15,870 bases of DNA from CAZVAR01 sp964625225 (GCA_964625225.1 CAZVAR010000090.1:1-15870); one strand, 5' to 3'; positions 7,898 to 15,485 are shown, counted from the first letter of the stretch. Translations and numbers: made by a program. Notes: generated from the sequence alone by a model not told the origin.

Positions 7898-8923
7898 TTG
7901 GCCGTAAGCCGTGTGCGCGGCGAAACTGCCCCAGTCCCGGCGGCCCGACAGAAAGCTGCCGATGCGCCGGTCGCCCGGTCCCGGGTCGCCGCAACCGGAA
8001 CGGCCGACGGCGGCAGCAAAGCAGCCATTGTCTCTTTCCGGAGCTTGGGCGATCCGAAGGGCATGGGAATGGTCCATCGGATCCACCAGTCGCGCCTGTT
8101 CGGGCATGCCGCCGCCGGGTTCGCCCGCGCGTACGATGCCGCGTTGGTGGCGCTCGCCGAGGACGTCACGGATCGGGTCGCTTCCCGCCCCGGCCTGGTG
8201 TTCGCCCCGCACCCCGATGATGAGACGCTGGGCTGCGGCGCGACGATTCTTCGAAAGCTGGACGCCGGCGCCCGCGTCGGTGTCGTGATCGCGACCGACG
8301 GGCGGCATTCGCACCGTTCCGCAGTCCTCGCGCCCGACGCGCTCGCGGCGCTGCGGCGGGACGAGGCTCTGTCGGCCTGCGCCATCCTGGGCGTGCCCGC
8401 TGAGAGCATCCGGTTCCTCGGGTACGAGGATGGCGGCTTGTCGCGCGCCGGCGAAGCCTTGCATGACGATATACGCCGTTCGATTGCGGCGTTCGGACCC
8501 GCCGATCTGTTCGTGTCGGCGGCGGTCGATACGCACGAGGACCACCGGGCGCTCAACGCCGCCCTACGCGCCGTCGTCGCGGAAGCCGGCCGCGACGTCG
8601 CGGTGTTCGAGTACCCGATCTGGTTCGAGGATCCGGCCGCCTGGGTCGATCGCCGGGCGGGCCCGGCCCGCAAGGCGGTGCAGGCGGGAATACGCCCGGT
8701 GCTCGGCCTTGCCCGCCTGCGGCCGTGCATCGTGCGAACCGGCGACCATCTTGGGCGGAAGAAGGCGGCGATCGCGGCCTATCGAAGTCAGATCACCAAC
8801 CTGACCGGCGAGCCCGGCTGGGCGATGCTCGACCCGGCCTTCCTGCGCCGCTTCCTCGGGCCGCACGAGCTGTTCTTCCGACCGGATCCGGCAGGAGCGG
8901 ACTACAACGGGAGGGGGTCATAA
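7898..8923 (+). CDS. PIG-L (LmbE-like) family N-deacetylase
   Basis: Members are zinc-dependent deacetylases of N-acetylglucosaminyl groups on lipids, small thiols or glycans. From the TTG start it has 341 residues. The zinc site is complete: APHPDDE (103-109, ligands His105 and Asp108, with Asp107 as likely base) and THEDH (212-216, His216 as third ligand). These are the two signature motifs of the family. The core starts about residue 98, so nearly 100 N-terminal residues precede it, longer than usual. The first ~45 are Ala/Arg-rich and may be disordered. The TTG start is chosen for AAGGAG at 7888 and a non-coding look upstream; ATG 8063 (MGMVHRIHQS) is another possibility. It is the first gene of a unit followed by a glycosyltransferase and a 719-residue protein. 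Deacetylation of an N-acetylated sugar in the cluster's glycan is the likely job, by inference from context. Confidence 0.87.
   Translation: MAVSRVRGETAPVPAARQKAADAPVARSRVAATGTADGGSKAAIVSFRSLGDPKGMGMVHRIHQSRLFGHAAAGFARAYDAALVALAEDVTDRVASRPGLVFAPHPDDETLGCGATILRKLDAGARVGVVIATDGRHSHRSAVLAPDALAALRRDEALSACAILGVPAESIRFLGYEDGGLSRAGEALHDDIRRSIAAFGPADLFVSAAVDTHEDHRALNAALRAVVAEAGRDVAVFEYPIWFEDPAAWVDRRAGPARKAVQAGIRPVLGLARLRPCIVRTGDHLGRKKAAIAAYRSQITNLTGEPGWAMLDPAFLRRFLGPHELFFRPDPAGADYNGRGS
8909..8917 (+). promoter_or_regulatory. Ribosome binding site pointing to a non-ATG start
   Basis: GGGAGGGGG at 8909-8917 covers the last codons of the deacetylase. Counting from the GGAGG core (8910-8914), it is 5 bases from ATA 8920, 11 from ATT 8926 and 29 from the first ATG (8944). 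It therefore favours initiation at ATA or ATT over the ATG. Confidence 0.5.
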
Positions 8924-10119
8924 ACATTGCCGGTCTCCGCGTCATGCACCTGCTGCCCGATTTCGCGCGGGGCGGCGGGCAGCAGGTTCTTCTCGGCCTG
9001 ATCGAAGGCATGCAGGAAACGGGGGTCGAACACCTGGTCTGCGGACTCGGCGACGGCCCGATGCAGGCGGAATACGGCGCCCTGAACATCGCGACCGTCG
9101 CCCTGCCGAACGAGGGCCGCCTGGGCCGTACCGTCGTCGAGCTCGTTCGCCTGGCCCGACGGTCCCGCGTCGACCTGATCCACACTAACGACACGCCGCG
9201 CGACCGCCTCACAGGTCAGGCCGTGGCCCTGTGCTGCCGCCTGCCCATGGTCAACACCTTCCACGGCTGTGCCGCGCCGCCGCTCCCGGCTCCCGAGCGC
9301 CTGAGCGGATTGCCCCGCTTCCTGCTGCATCGTGCCAGGCGGGGGGCCAACGCCCGGCTGGTGCGGGCGACGACGCGGCACTTCATCGCCGTATCCGCAG
9401 CCGCCCGCGATGCGCGCTGCCGCTATTTTGGACTGGACCCGTCGCAGGTGACGGTCGTCCCGCCCGGGGTCCGCGGCGCTTTCTTCCGCACGCCGCCGGA
9501 AGCCGAGCTCGGCCGGCTTCGCCATGAGCTCGGCGCGGTCGGGCGCTCCCCCGTGCTGATCGGCGTCGGCCGGCTGGAGCCGGCGAAGGGACAGCGCGAC
9601 CTGCTGGAGATGGCAGACGGCCTGCGCCGGCGCTGGCCGCGCCTGCTGCTGTTGCTGGCCGGCGACGGTCCGGACCGGCCGCTGCTCCAGGCCTGGATCG
9701 GTGCCCTCGGGCTGCAGCAGCATGTGCGGCTGCTCGGCGAGCGTACGGACCTGCCGCTGCTGCTGGCGGCCGCCGATCTGTTCGTCTCCGCCTCCCGGGT
9801 CGAAGGCTTCGGCCTTGCCGTCCTCGAGGCGATGGCGGCGGGACGGCCGGTTGCTGCCTACCACACCCCGGCCTACGACGATTTCCTGGACTCCGGCCGA
9901 ACCGCCCTGCTGGTCGCGGAACATCGGGCCCAGGCGCTGCTCGATGCCGCAGACCGGATCCTGCGCGACCCGGATCTCGCCCGCAGGCTCGCTGCCGCTG
10001 CGCGCTGCAAGGCCTCCGAGTTGAGCGCACGGACGATGGCGCGGCGCGTTCTCGACATCTATCGCACGGCGCTGCCAGGCCGGCACCCGGAGCGGTTTCA
10101 TGCCCGCCCGGCAGGCTGA
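8920..10119 (+). CDS. GT4-family glycosyltransferase with probable non-ATG start
   Basis: This is a GT-B retaining glycosyltransferase, 399 residues from ATA 8920 or 391 from the first ATG at 8944. The first strand and Gly-rich loop are LRVMHLLPDFARGGGQQVLL, followed by LIHTNDTPRDR, NTFHG and HFIAVSAAARD. In the C-terminal domain are IGVGRLEPAKGQRDLL (a typical strand-loop), LLAGDGPDR, VRLLGERTDLP and EGFGLAVLEAMAAGRPV. The last is the canonical EX7E motif (Glu295 and Glu303, counted from ATA). ATG 8944 would remove half of the first beta strand, so initiation upstream is likely. No ATG, GTG or TTG exists in frame between the deacetylase stop and 8944, but ATA overlaps that stop as ATAA, 5 bases after a strong ribosome binding site. 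Automated callers would give 8944. The C-terminus overlaps the next gene by 20 bases. Donor and acceptor are unknown; adjacency to a deacetylase suggests an amino-sugar-containing glycan. Confidence 0.88.
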   Translation: MNIAGLRVMHLLPDFARGGGQQVLLGLIEGMQETGVEHLVCGLGDGPMQAEYGALNIATVALPNEGRLGRTVVELVRLARRSRVDLIHTNDTPRDRLTGQAVALCCRLPMVNTFHGCAAPPLPAPERLSGLPRFLLHRARRGANARLVRATTRHFIAVSAAARDARCRYFGLDPSQVTVVPPGVRGAFFRTPPEAELGRLRHELGAVGRSPVLIGVGRLEPAKGQRDLLEMADGLRRRWPRLLLLLAGDGPDRPLLQAWIGALGLQQHVRLLGERTDLPLLLAAADLFVSASRVEGFGLAVLEAMAAGRPVAAYHTPAYDDFLDSGRTALLVAEHRAQALLDAADRILRDPDLARRLAAAARCKASELSARTMARRVLDIYRTALPGRHPERFHARPAG

Positions 10120-12259
10120 CCCGCCCGCCGCCGCAGCCGCCACGACGGCCGCCGAGCCGTGGCCCGCGGCGACTCCCGAAACGCCGTCCCTTCTGGTCGA
10201 TACGTTCACCGATGCCGTACCCGAAGGGCACGTCGTCGGCTCTCCCAGCCCGGACGGGCGGCCGCGATCGGGCATCGACCGCGAGCACGTCATGCGTATC
10301 GCCGACGGGGCGCTACGGCTACGCCCGCTGTGCCGACCGGGCTGGGGGCGCCTCGGCATCGCCTACGGCCCCTTCGCGCGGCGGCCCGGCCTGGCGCTGA
10401 CGGTCGCCCTGCTGAACGGCGATCACGGCTCGCAGCCCTATCCGCTCGACAGCCTCGTCAAGCGGGTCGGGCGCTGGCTGGCGGGCCGCCCGGGCGTGCC
10501 GGCGCTGCAACGGCTGCGAAGCTGGCGGCGGCACGGGCTGCCGCGCCGCGACCTGCGGCGCGTGCGCGCCTGGACGATGAGCCGCTTCTCGCGCGCGGCG
10601 CGGCAACGCCGCCCGGAAAATCTGGCGGTCGGCTGGTTCGGCCAGGCCGTGCCGGACGACCCGAGCGTAACCGGGAGCGCCTTCCTGGTCCGGGCCGAGA
10701 TGGTCGAGAACGGGCAGCTCTGTGTCCGCTCCGCGGGCGGACGGCCGATCGTCGTTGACGGCCTGCAGAACGTGCCCATGCAGCTCGTCGTCGCGCTGCG
10801 GGATCGCGGCGCCGCCTACTATGCCGCATCGCTGCCCGGAGTGCGCGGCATGGCGGCCTGGCCGTTGATGCGGCCGCTGGCGATCGACCCGGCCGGGGAG
10901 GAGCATGCCGTCCATGCCGGCCTGCATCAGAGCATGGTCGGCGAGTACGGTTTTAGCGCCGACACGGTGGTACACGGCCTCGCCGTCGCCGAAATCCCCT
11001 CGCTGCGCGCGTGGTACGGCTCGGCACATCTGGCCGATCCGCTGACCGGGTGCGGCGCGCTCGACGGATCCACCGCCGAGCGCGGCGGCATCTGGACGGT
11101 CCCCGCCGGCCGGCTGGACCGGACGCCGGACGGTCTGAAGGCCGCCGCAGCGCGCTGCATGGCGCTGATCACCGCCGGCGAAACGGTGGGGCTCCTGCAC
11201 CTCTGGATCGATGGATGGGCCGGCTGCGGCGAGGTCGCCGTGCTGCTCCGTGCCGCCGACGCCGACAACCATGTCCGCTTCTCGATCGCGCCGGACGGTT
11301 GCTATCTCGACCTGGTCATGGCCGGCCGCTCCCGGTGCCTGGCCGCAGCGGCGCCGCCGCGGGGCGGTGCGTCGCTGTCCGTCCAGCTGAGCGACGATGG
11401 CCGTCGCATCCGCGCCGTCGTCGATGGGGTCCCCCCGTTCGGTGCCGGCCTGGAGGTGACGGCGCATGTCGAGGCCCACGGCATCGGGCTGGCGACCGAT
11501 GCGGCGCCCGCCGGCGTCCGGTTCCGGGCGCTGGAGGCGCATCCGCGCACCCTGCCGATCCCCCCGCCGCTTCGCCTGCCGTGGCCGCGGCTCGACCCCG
11601 GGGACGTGCCGGTGTTCGACGAGCCATTCGCGACCCCGGCCGACGATCTCGACGGGTTGCCCACGGCGGGTGGAGGCCGCTGGCACCGGCTGACGGGCCA
11701 CGGCCGGTTCGCGGTGGTAGCCGGCCGAGGTGCCTGCGTCCTGGCCGGGGTCGCCGCGCCGCTGCCGGACCGTACCGCCTACGCGGTCGACTGGTCCGCC
11801 GAAGGCTTCGCGGATCTGGCGGTCACGCTGGTGCCGCCTGGAACCCGCCGCGGTGACCGCGAGCGCGGCCGCGGCGGCGTCCTGTTCTGGCAGGACCCGG
11901 ACAATCACCTGATCGTCAACGTCTGGCTGAACGATTTCGTGGACACCGCGGCGGTCTCCGCCTTCTTCACGCTCGACGGGTTCGAGGAGTTGTACGACGC
12001 GGTCTGGAGCAATGTCGGCGACCGCCTCTGGTACGGCCGCCCGGCCGAGCTGCGTGTCGCCTTCGACGGCGACCGCTTTCTGGCGTGGGTCGATGGCGAG
12101 CCTGTGCTCTACCGCGCCCTGAGCGACATCCGTCCCGGCCTGCGCCCGCTGCGCATCCGCAAGGTCGGCCTTGTCGCCAACTGGGAATGGGGCACCGACA
12201 CCGGCACCCGCTTCCTGCGGCTGGTGGCGCGCACGCGCGCAGGGACTGGGGCCGGCTGA
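10100..12259 (+). CDS. Large hypothetical protein with apparent tandem beta-sandwich (concanavalin/LamG-like) units
   Basis: I do not recognise a named family for these 719 residues. There is no signal peptide or membrane segment. After a Pro/Ala-rich start, I see two or three divergent units with the look of concanavalin-like jelly rolls. Unit 1 (about 31-310) opens LLVDTF and is interrupted by an Arg-rich stretch at 121-171. Unit 2 (about 312-495) has LDGSTAERGGIWTVPAG and later DNHVRFSI. Unit 3 (505-719) has VFDEPF, LPTAGGGRWHRLTGHGRF, DNHLIVNVWLNDF and ends VGLVANWEWGTDTGTRFLRL. The shared pattern (GG-x-W-x4-G near the start, DNH-hydrophobic in the middle) is common in sugar-binding or glycan-acting beta-sandwich proteins. 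The start ATG 10100 has CGGAG 7 bases upstream and overlaps the glycosyltransferase by 20 bases, so it is translated with it. Glycan binding or a scaffolding role is inference; an uncharacterised polysaccharide-modifying enzyme is possible. Confidence 0.78.
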   Translation: MPARQADPPAAAAATTAAEPWPAATPETPSLLVDTFTDAVPEGHVVGSPSPDGRPRSGIDREHVMRIADGALRLRPLCRPGWGRLGIAYGPFARRPGLALTVALLNGDHGSQPYPLDSLVKRVGRWLAGRPGVPALQRLRSWRRHGLPRRDLRRVRAWTMSRFSRAARQRRPENLAVGWFGQAVPDDPSVTGSAFLVRAEMVENGQLCVRSAGGRPIVVDGLQNVPMQLVVALRDRGAAYYAASLPGVRGMAAWPLMRPLAIDPAGEEHAVHAGLHQSMVGEYGFSADTVVHGLAVAEIPSLRAWYGSAHLADPLTGCGALDGSTAERGGIWTVPAGRLDRTPDGLKAAAARCMALITAGETVGLLHLWIDGWAGCGEVAVLLRAADADNHVRFSIAPDGCYLDLVMAGRSRCLAAAAPPRGGASLSVQLSDDGRRIRAVVDGVPPFGAGLEVTAHVEAHGIGLATDAAPAGVRFRALEAHPRTLPIPPPLRLPWPRLDPGDVPVFDEPFATPADDLDGLPTAGGGRWHRLTGHGRFAVVAGRGACVLAGVAAPLPDRTAYAVDWSAEGFADLAVTLVPPGTRRGDRERGRGGVLFWQDPDNHLIVNVWLNDFVDTAAVSAFFTLDGFEELYDAVWSNVGDRLWYGRPAELRVAFDGDRFLAWVDGEPVLYRALSDIRPGLRPLRIRKVGLVANWEWGTDTGTRFLRLVARTRAGTGAG

Positions 12260-12270
12260 GCCGCCCCGGT

Positions 12271-12287
12271 GCCCGGCTTGGCCGGGC
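12271..12287. terminator. Hairpin between convergent stops, likely bidirectional terminator
   Basis: GCCCGGC (12271-12277), loop TTG, then GCCGGGC (12281-12287) form a perfect 7-base-pair stem. It occupies the 28-base space between the stop of the 719-residue gene (12259) and the stop of the minus-strand permease (12288). There is no T-run, so it is not a classic intrinsic terminator. Its placement fits a two-way stop or a barrier to convergent transcription. Confidence 0.5.
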
Positions 12288-14267
12288 TCACGATGGCAGT
12301 TCCTCCTGCACCGCCGCCCGCCCGCCGACGCGCAGTGCCTGTCCGCCGAGGACGAGCGCCAGCAGTACCATGCCGCCCACGGTGGTCCACCATCCGGGAT
12401 GCAGCAGCCCGAAGGCCGCGGGCAGGATCAGGAGCCGCTCCCAGAGCGCCAGCCGCGTCAGCATCCAGCCGGTGATCGCCATGTTGAGCGCCACGACCGC
12501 AGCCAGCGCCGCCAAGGCGACGAGGAGCTGGTCCAGAACGCTTCCGCGCAGGAGCAGCAGTTCGGGCCGGGCGACGAAGAGGAACGGCAGCAGAAAGCCC
12601 GGCAGCCCGAGCCGCATGCTCTCGAAGGCGGTCCGGAAGTAGCTCGCCCCGGCGATGTTGGCGCCGACCAGGGCGGCGACGGCGACCGGCGGCGTGATCG
12701 ACGATACGTTGGCGAAGTAGAAGACGAACATGTGCGCCGTCAGCAGCGGCAGGCCCAGATCCACCAGCGCCGGCGCCCCGAGCAGGGCGACGAGGATGTA
12801 GGCGGCCGAGGTCGGCAGCCCCAGTCCGAACACGAGGCAGGTCACGGCCGCCATCCCCAGCAGCAGGGCGAGATTGCCGCCTGCCGCATCCAGCATCACA
12901 TGCGAGAGCTTCTGCGCGAAGCCGGTGACGGCCAGCACCTCGACCAGGATGTTGATGACGGCGATCACGATCGCGATCTGCGCGCCGCTGCGGGCGCCGT
13001 CCTCGAGGCCCTGCACCATCAGCCGTGCCGCCCGCGCGAGGCCGTGCAGCGGCGCGCCGCGATGCAGGACGAGCTGCTTGACCGTCTCGAGCAGGAACAG
13101 CGTGACGAGGCCGTAGAGCGCGGCGGTCGCCGGCGGGAGCTGGACCAGCAACGCCCAGACCAGCACGCCGATCGCCGCGAACAGGTGGCCGTACTGCAGC
13201 AGCGCCGCGCGCACCGAGACGCCGGCAAGGCCGAGCGCCCCCGCCTCCTCCACCATGCGCGAGGCGTCCAACCGGTGCTTCACGGCCTGAAGCTGCACAG
13301 CGACCATCAGATAGAGATAGTAGATCAGCGCCGGGAACACGGCCGCGAGCGCGACCTCGGCATAGGGGATCCCGGTGATGCCGACGATCAGGAAGGCGGT
13401 CAGGCCCATGATCGGCGGTGTGATCTGGCCGCCGGTCGAGGCGACGGCCTCGACCGCCCCGGCCACCTCCGGCCGGAAGCCGTTGCGCTTCATCATCGGG
13501 ATGGTGATGGCGCCGGTGCTCGCGACGTTGGAGACGGTGCTGCCGGAGATCATCCCCATCAGGCCGCTGCTGATGACGGCGATCTGCGCCGGCCCCGAGC
13601 GGGTGCGGCCGCCGCAGGCGTAGGCGACCTTGATGATGAAGTCGATGCCGCCGGTCACCTTGAGAGCGCCGGCGAACAGCAGGAACAGGAAGATGGTGCC
13701 CGCGGAGATCTCGGTGAGCGAGCCGAGCAGGCCCTGGAAGTAGGGAATGCTGGAATAGCCGATCAGCCGCTCGAAGCCGATGCCGCCGTGATAGAGCAGC
13801 CCCTCGGGAAAGAGATGGCCGTAATAGCCGTAGAGCAGCCCCATCGCGCCGATGGCCGGGATCGTCCAGCCCCACTTCCGGCCGGTCGCATAGAAGGAGA
13901 GCAGGATCAGCAGCACGCCGATCGCGAGGTCGGCTTGGTTCGGTCCGAAGCTGCGCTGCTCGACCAGGGCCTGATATTCGAAATGGATGTAGGCGAGCGG
14001 GATCACCGCGACCAGCGCGAGTCCGAGATCGAGCCGGCGCAGGCCACGGCGCCCGGGCGGTGCCGTCTCCGCCAGGGCGAGGAAGGTGATGACGAGGCCG
14101 AGGCCGAGATGCAGGTTCTTGAACTGGCCGGCCGGCAGGAAGAAGGTCCAGATCTGGACGATATGGACCACCGCCATCGCGAGCGCGACGACCAGGATGA
14201 CGGCGGTGACGGCCGGCGCCCGGGACGCGCCGGCCTCGACCGAGAGCCGCGACAGCGTGCGGATCAT
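12288..14267 (-). CDS. TRAP transporter fused permease subunit (DctQM fusion, TAXI class)
   Basis: This inner-membrane permease of a tripartite ATP-independent periplasmic transporter uses an ion gradient and a periplasmic binding protein to import an organic anion. It has 659 residues with hydrophobic segments over most of the length. The N-terminal ~170 residues (four segments, starting VTAVILVVALAMAVVHIV) correspond to the small DctQ-like subunit. The rest is the large DctM-like subunit with two family signatures at pseudo-repeat positions: GGQITPPIMG (279-288) and GLGLPTSAAYI (481-491). MISGSTVSNVASTGAITIPMM-type residues upstream of the first are also typical. The start ATG 14267 has AAGG seven bases before it on the minus strand. 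An in-frame extension to 14384 overlaps the binding-protein gene and reads as non-coding. It follows the binding-protein gene by 55 bases. TAXI substrates are poorly known (glutamate or 2-oxoglutarate in some members); none can be assigned here. Confidence 0.93.
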   Translation of the reverse strand: MIRTLSRLSVEAGASRAPAVTAVILVVALAMAVVHIVQIWTFFLPAGQFKNLHLGLGLVITFLALAETAPPGRRGLRRLDLGLALVAVIPLAYIHFEYQALVEQRSFGPNQADLAIGVLLILLSFYATGRKWGWTIPAIGAMGLLYGYYGHLFPEGLLYHGGIGFERLIGYSSIPYFQGLLGSLTEISAGTIFLFLLFAGALKVTGGIDFIIKVAYACGGRTRSGPAQIAVISSGLMGMISGSTVSNVASTGAITIPMMKRNGFRPEVAGAVEAVASTGGQITPPIMGLTAFLIVGITGIPYAEVALAAVFPALIYYLYLMVAVQLQAVKHRLDASRMVEEAGALGLAGVSVRAALLQYGHLFAAIGVLVWALLVQLPPATAALYGLVTLFLLETVKQLVLHRGAPLHGLARAARLMVQGLEDGARSGAQIAIVIAVINILVEVLAVTGFAQKLSHVMLDAAGGNLALLLGMAAVTCLVFGLGLPTSAAYILVALLGAPALVDLGLPLLTAHMFVFYFANVSSITPPVAVAALVGANIAGASYFRTAFESMRLGLPGFLLPFLFVARPELLLLRGSVLDQLLVALAALAAVVALNMAITGWMLTRLALWERLLILPAAFGLLHPGWWTTVGGMVLLALVLGGQALRVGGRAAVQEELPS

Positions 14268-14301
14268 CGCCGGGCCTTGCCGCGGCCGATCGCCCGCCAG
14301 C

Positions 14302-14316
14302 CCGCCGCCCCGGCGG
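14302..14316 (-). other. Intercistronic hairpin between TRAP genes
   Basis: CCGCCG (14302-14307), loop CCC, CGGCGG (14311-14316) form a perfect 6-base-pair GC stem just after the stop of the binding-protein gene and before the permease start. Such hairpins can protect the upstream message or cause partial termination. That would fit the usual excess of binding protein over permease. No T-run is present, and chance is possible in such GC-rich sequence. Confidence 0.35.
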
Positions 14317-14322
14317 CCGGGA

Positions 14323-15351
14323 TCAGGATGCGACCTGCAGATCGTCGCGCCAGAGCCCCTTTTCCTTGAAGTAGCGGGCCGCACCGGGATGGACCGGATA
14401 CTCGGCCATCAGATATTTGGTGGCGAAGTCGGGCCGCACGTCCTGGAGCTGGATCCCGACCTTGCGGACGTCCTCGGCATGGTCGTAGATCGCCTTGACG
14501 ATCTTGTACCCGGTCTCGGCGTCGATGTCGGGCCGCACCGCCAGGATGCCGGCGATCGACGGGATCATCAGGGTCTTGTCGCCGACCGCGTTCCACTGCT
14601 GCGGCGTCACCTCCGCGCGCAGGATGCCGGGGTTTATCTGCCGCGCCTTCTGCAGCACCTCCTCCTCGAAGGGCAGCACGCGCAGAGCGACCGCGCTCTG
14701 CACCTCGGTGACCTGCGGCGAGGGCCGGCCGCTGGTCAGCACCGCCGCGACCGCGTCGGCCGCGCCGGACTTGAAGGCGTTGTAGGTGTCGTTCCAGGAG
14801 CCGTAGTTCCAGCGCACCTTGTCGGCGACGCCCGCGGCCTCGAGCAGGGTCTTGACCATCAGCGCCGTGCCGCCGCCGGCCTGGGCCGGCATCACCCGCT
14901 TGCCGGCGAGGTCGGCGACCGATTCGATGCCCGAGTCCGCACGCACCAGCAGCGGGATGTTCCAGACCGTGTAGGAGAGCATCTGCTGCGCCTCGACCGG
15001 GCTGCGGAACGGCGGCAGCCCTTCGGTGGCGAGCTTCCAGTCGCTCGAGGTGGTCTGGCCGAGCTCGAGCTGGCCGCTGCCGATCAGCGCCATGTTCTCG
15101 GCGCCGCCGGCGGTGGCGAGCGAGGAGTTCTTGATGTCGGTGTGGCGGCTGACCGTGCTGGCCAGCGCCTCGATGATCACATAGCCGGTCGAGCCCAGCG
15201 AGGACGATCCCCAGCGCAAGGTCCGTTCGGCCGCGCGCGCCGGCAGCACCGGCCCCAAGGCGCTCAGCACCGCCGCCCCGGCCGCGAGCCCTCCCGCCAG
15301 CTCGAACAGCCGCCGCCGCGAAACGAGGTACCGCGCATCCGCACCAGTCAT
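14323..15351 (-). CDS. TAXI-family TRAP transporter solute-binding protein with Tat-type signal
   Basis: This periplasmic binding protein delivers substrate to the fused TRAP permease downstream. It has 342 residues, normal for the TAXI (TRAP-associated extracytoplasmic immunogenic) family. The N-terminus has SRRRLFEL (11-18), a near-consensus twin-arginine motif, then a hydrophobic Ala/Gly/Leu stretch and a cleavage site after ARA (about residue 40). Export folded by Tat is likely. Family features follow: LRWGSSSLGSTGYVIIEALA (45-64), SLATAGGAENMALIGSGQLELG, and SVADLAGKRVMPAQAGGGTALMVKTLLEAAG in the hinge/lobe region. The C-terminus VHPGAARYFKEKGLW is also typical. ATG 15351 is supported by GGGGGAG seven bases upstream and by the promoter at 15391-15419. 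It forms an operon with the permease and shows no functional link to the glycan genes. Confidence 0.93.
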   Translation of the reverse strand: MTGADARYLVSRRRLFELAGGLAAGAAVLSALGPVLPARAAERTLRWGSSSLGSTGYVIIEALASTVSRHTDIKNSSLATAGGAENMALIGSGQLELGQTTSSDWKLATEGLPPFRSPVEAQQMLSYTVWNIPLLVRADSGIESVADLAGKRVMPAQAGGGTALMVKTLLEAAGVADKVRWNYGSWNDTYNAFKSGAADAVAAVLTSGRPSPQVTEVQSAVALRVLPFEEEVLQKARQINPGILRAEVTPQQWNAVGDKTLMIPSIAGILAVRPDIDAETGYKIVKAIYDHAEDVRKVGIQLQDVRPDFATKYLMAEYPVHPGAARYFKEKGLWRDDLQVAS

Positions 15352-15390
15352 CAGCGTTCTCCCCCTGCCTACCTTTGTCGTTGAACCGCC

Positions 15391-15419
15391 ATGATAGGCC
15401 GCAAGCCCGGATCGGCCAA
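15391..15419 (-). promoter_or_regulatory. Sigma70-like promoter for the TRAP operon
   Basis: Read on the minus strand, TTGGCC (15414-15419) is a -35 box matching four of six consensus bases. A 17-base spacer leads to TATCAT (15391-15396), a -10 box matching five of six. Transcription would start near 15384, giving a leader of about 33 bases with GGGGGAG (15359-15365) before the ATG at 15351. Position, spacing and a clear A/T-rich -10 in GC-rich DNA make this credible, though unproven. Confidence 0.5.
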
Positions 15420-15449
15420 GCGGACCGCAGATCGCTGTCGCTAGCAGCT

Positions 15450-15485
15450 GAGTTGTCCGGTTTAGGTAGCACAGGAGTTGTCCGG
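15450..15485 (+). repeat. Pair of 11-base direct repeats at the insertion-sequence end
   Basis: GAGTTGTCCGG occurs at 15450-15460 and again at 15475-15485, with a period of 25 bases, just before the transposase gene. Tandem copies of this kind at the end of a transposon are often transposase binding sites. The outer copy probably marks or lies near the element's left terminus. Confidence 0.6.

Noticed and set aside
7712..8545. Minus-strand extension of the coiled-coil gene up to 8545
   Set aside because: The extension runs opposite the PIG-L core and has no family likeness. Start codons at 7711 and 7681 fit the observed coiled-coil protein.
12171..14369. Very long open frame on the + strand opposite the TRAP permease
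   Set aside because: Its product is a low-complexity Arg/Asp/Gln/His-rich sequence, the mirror of a hydrophobic membrane protein in GC-rich DNA. The minus-strand frame has clear family motifs.
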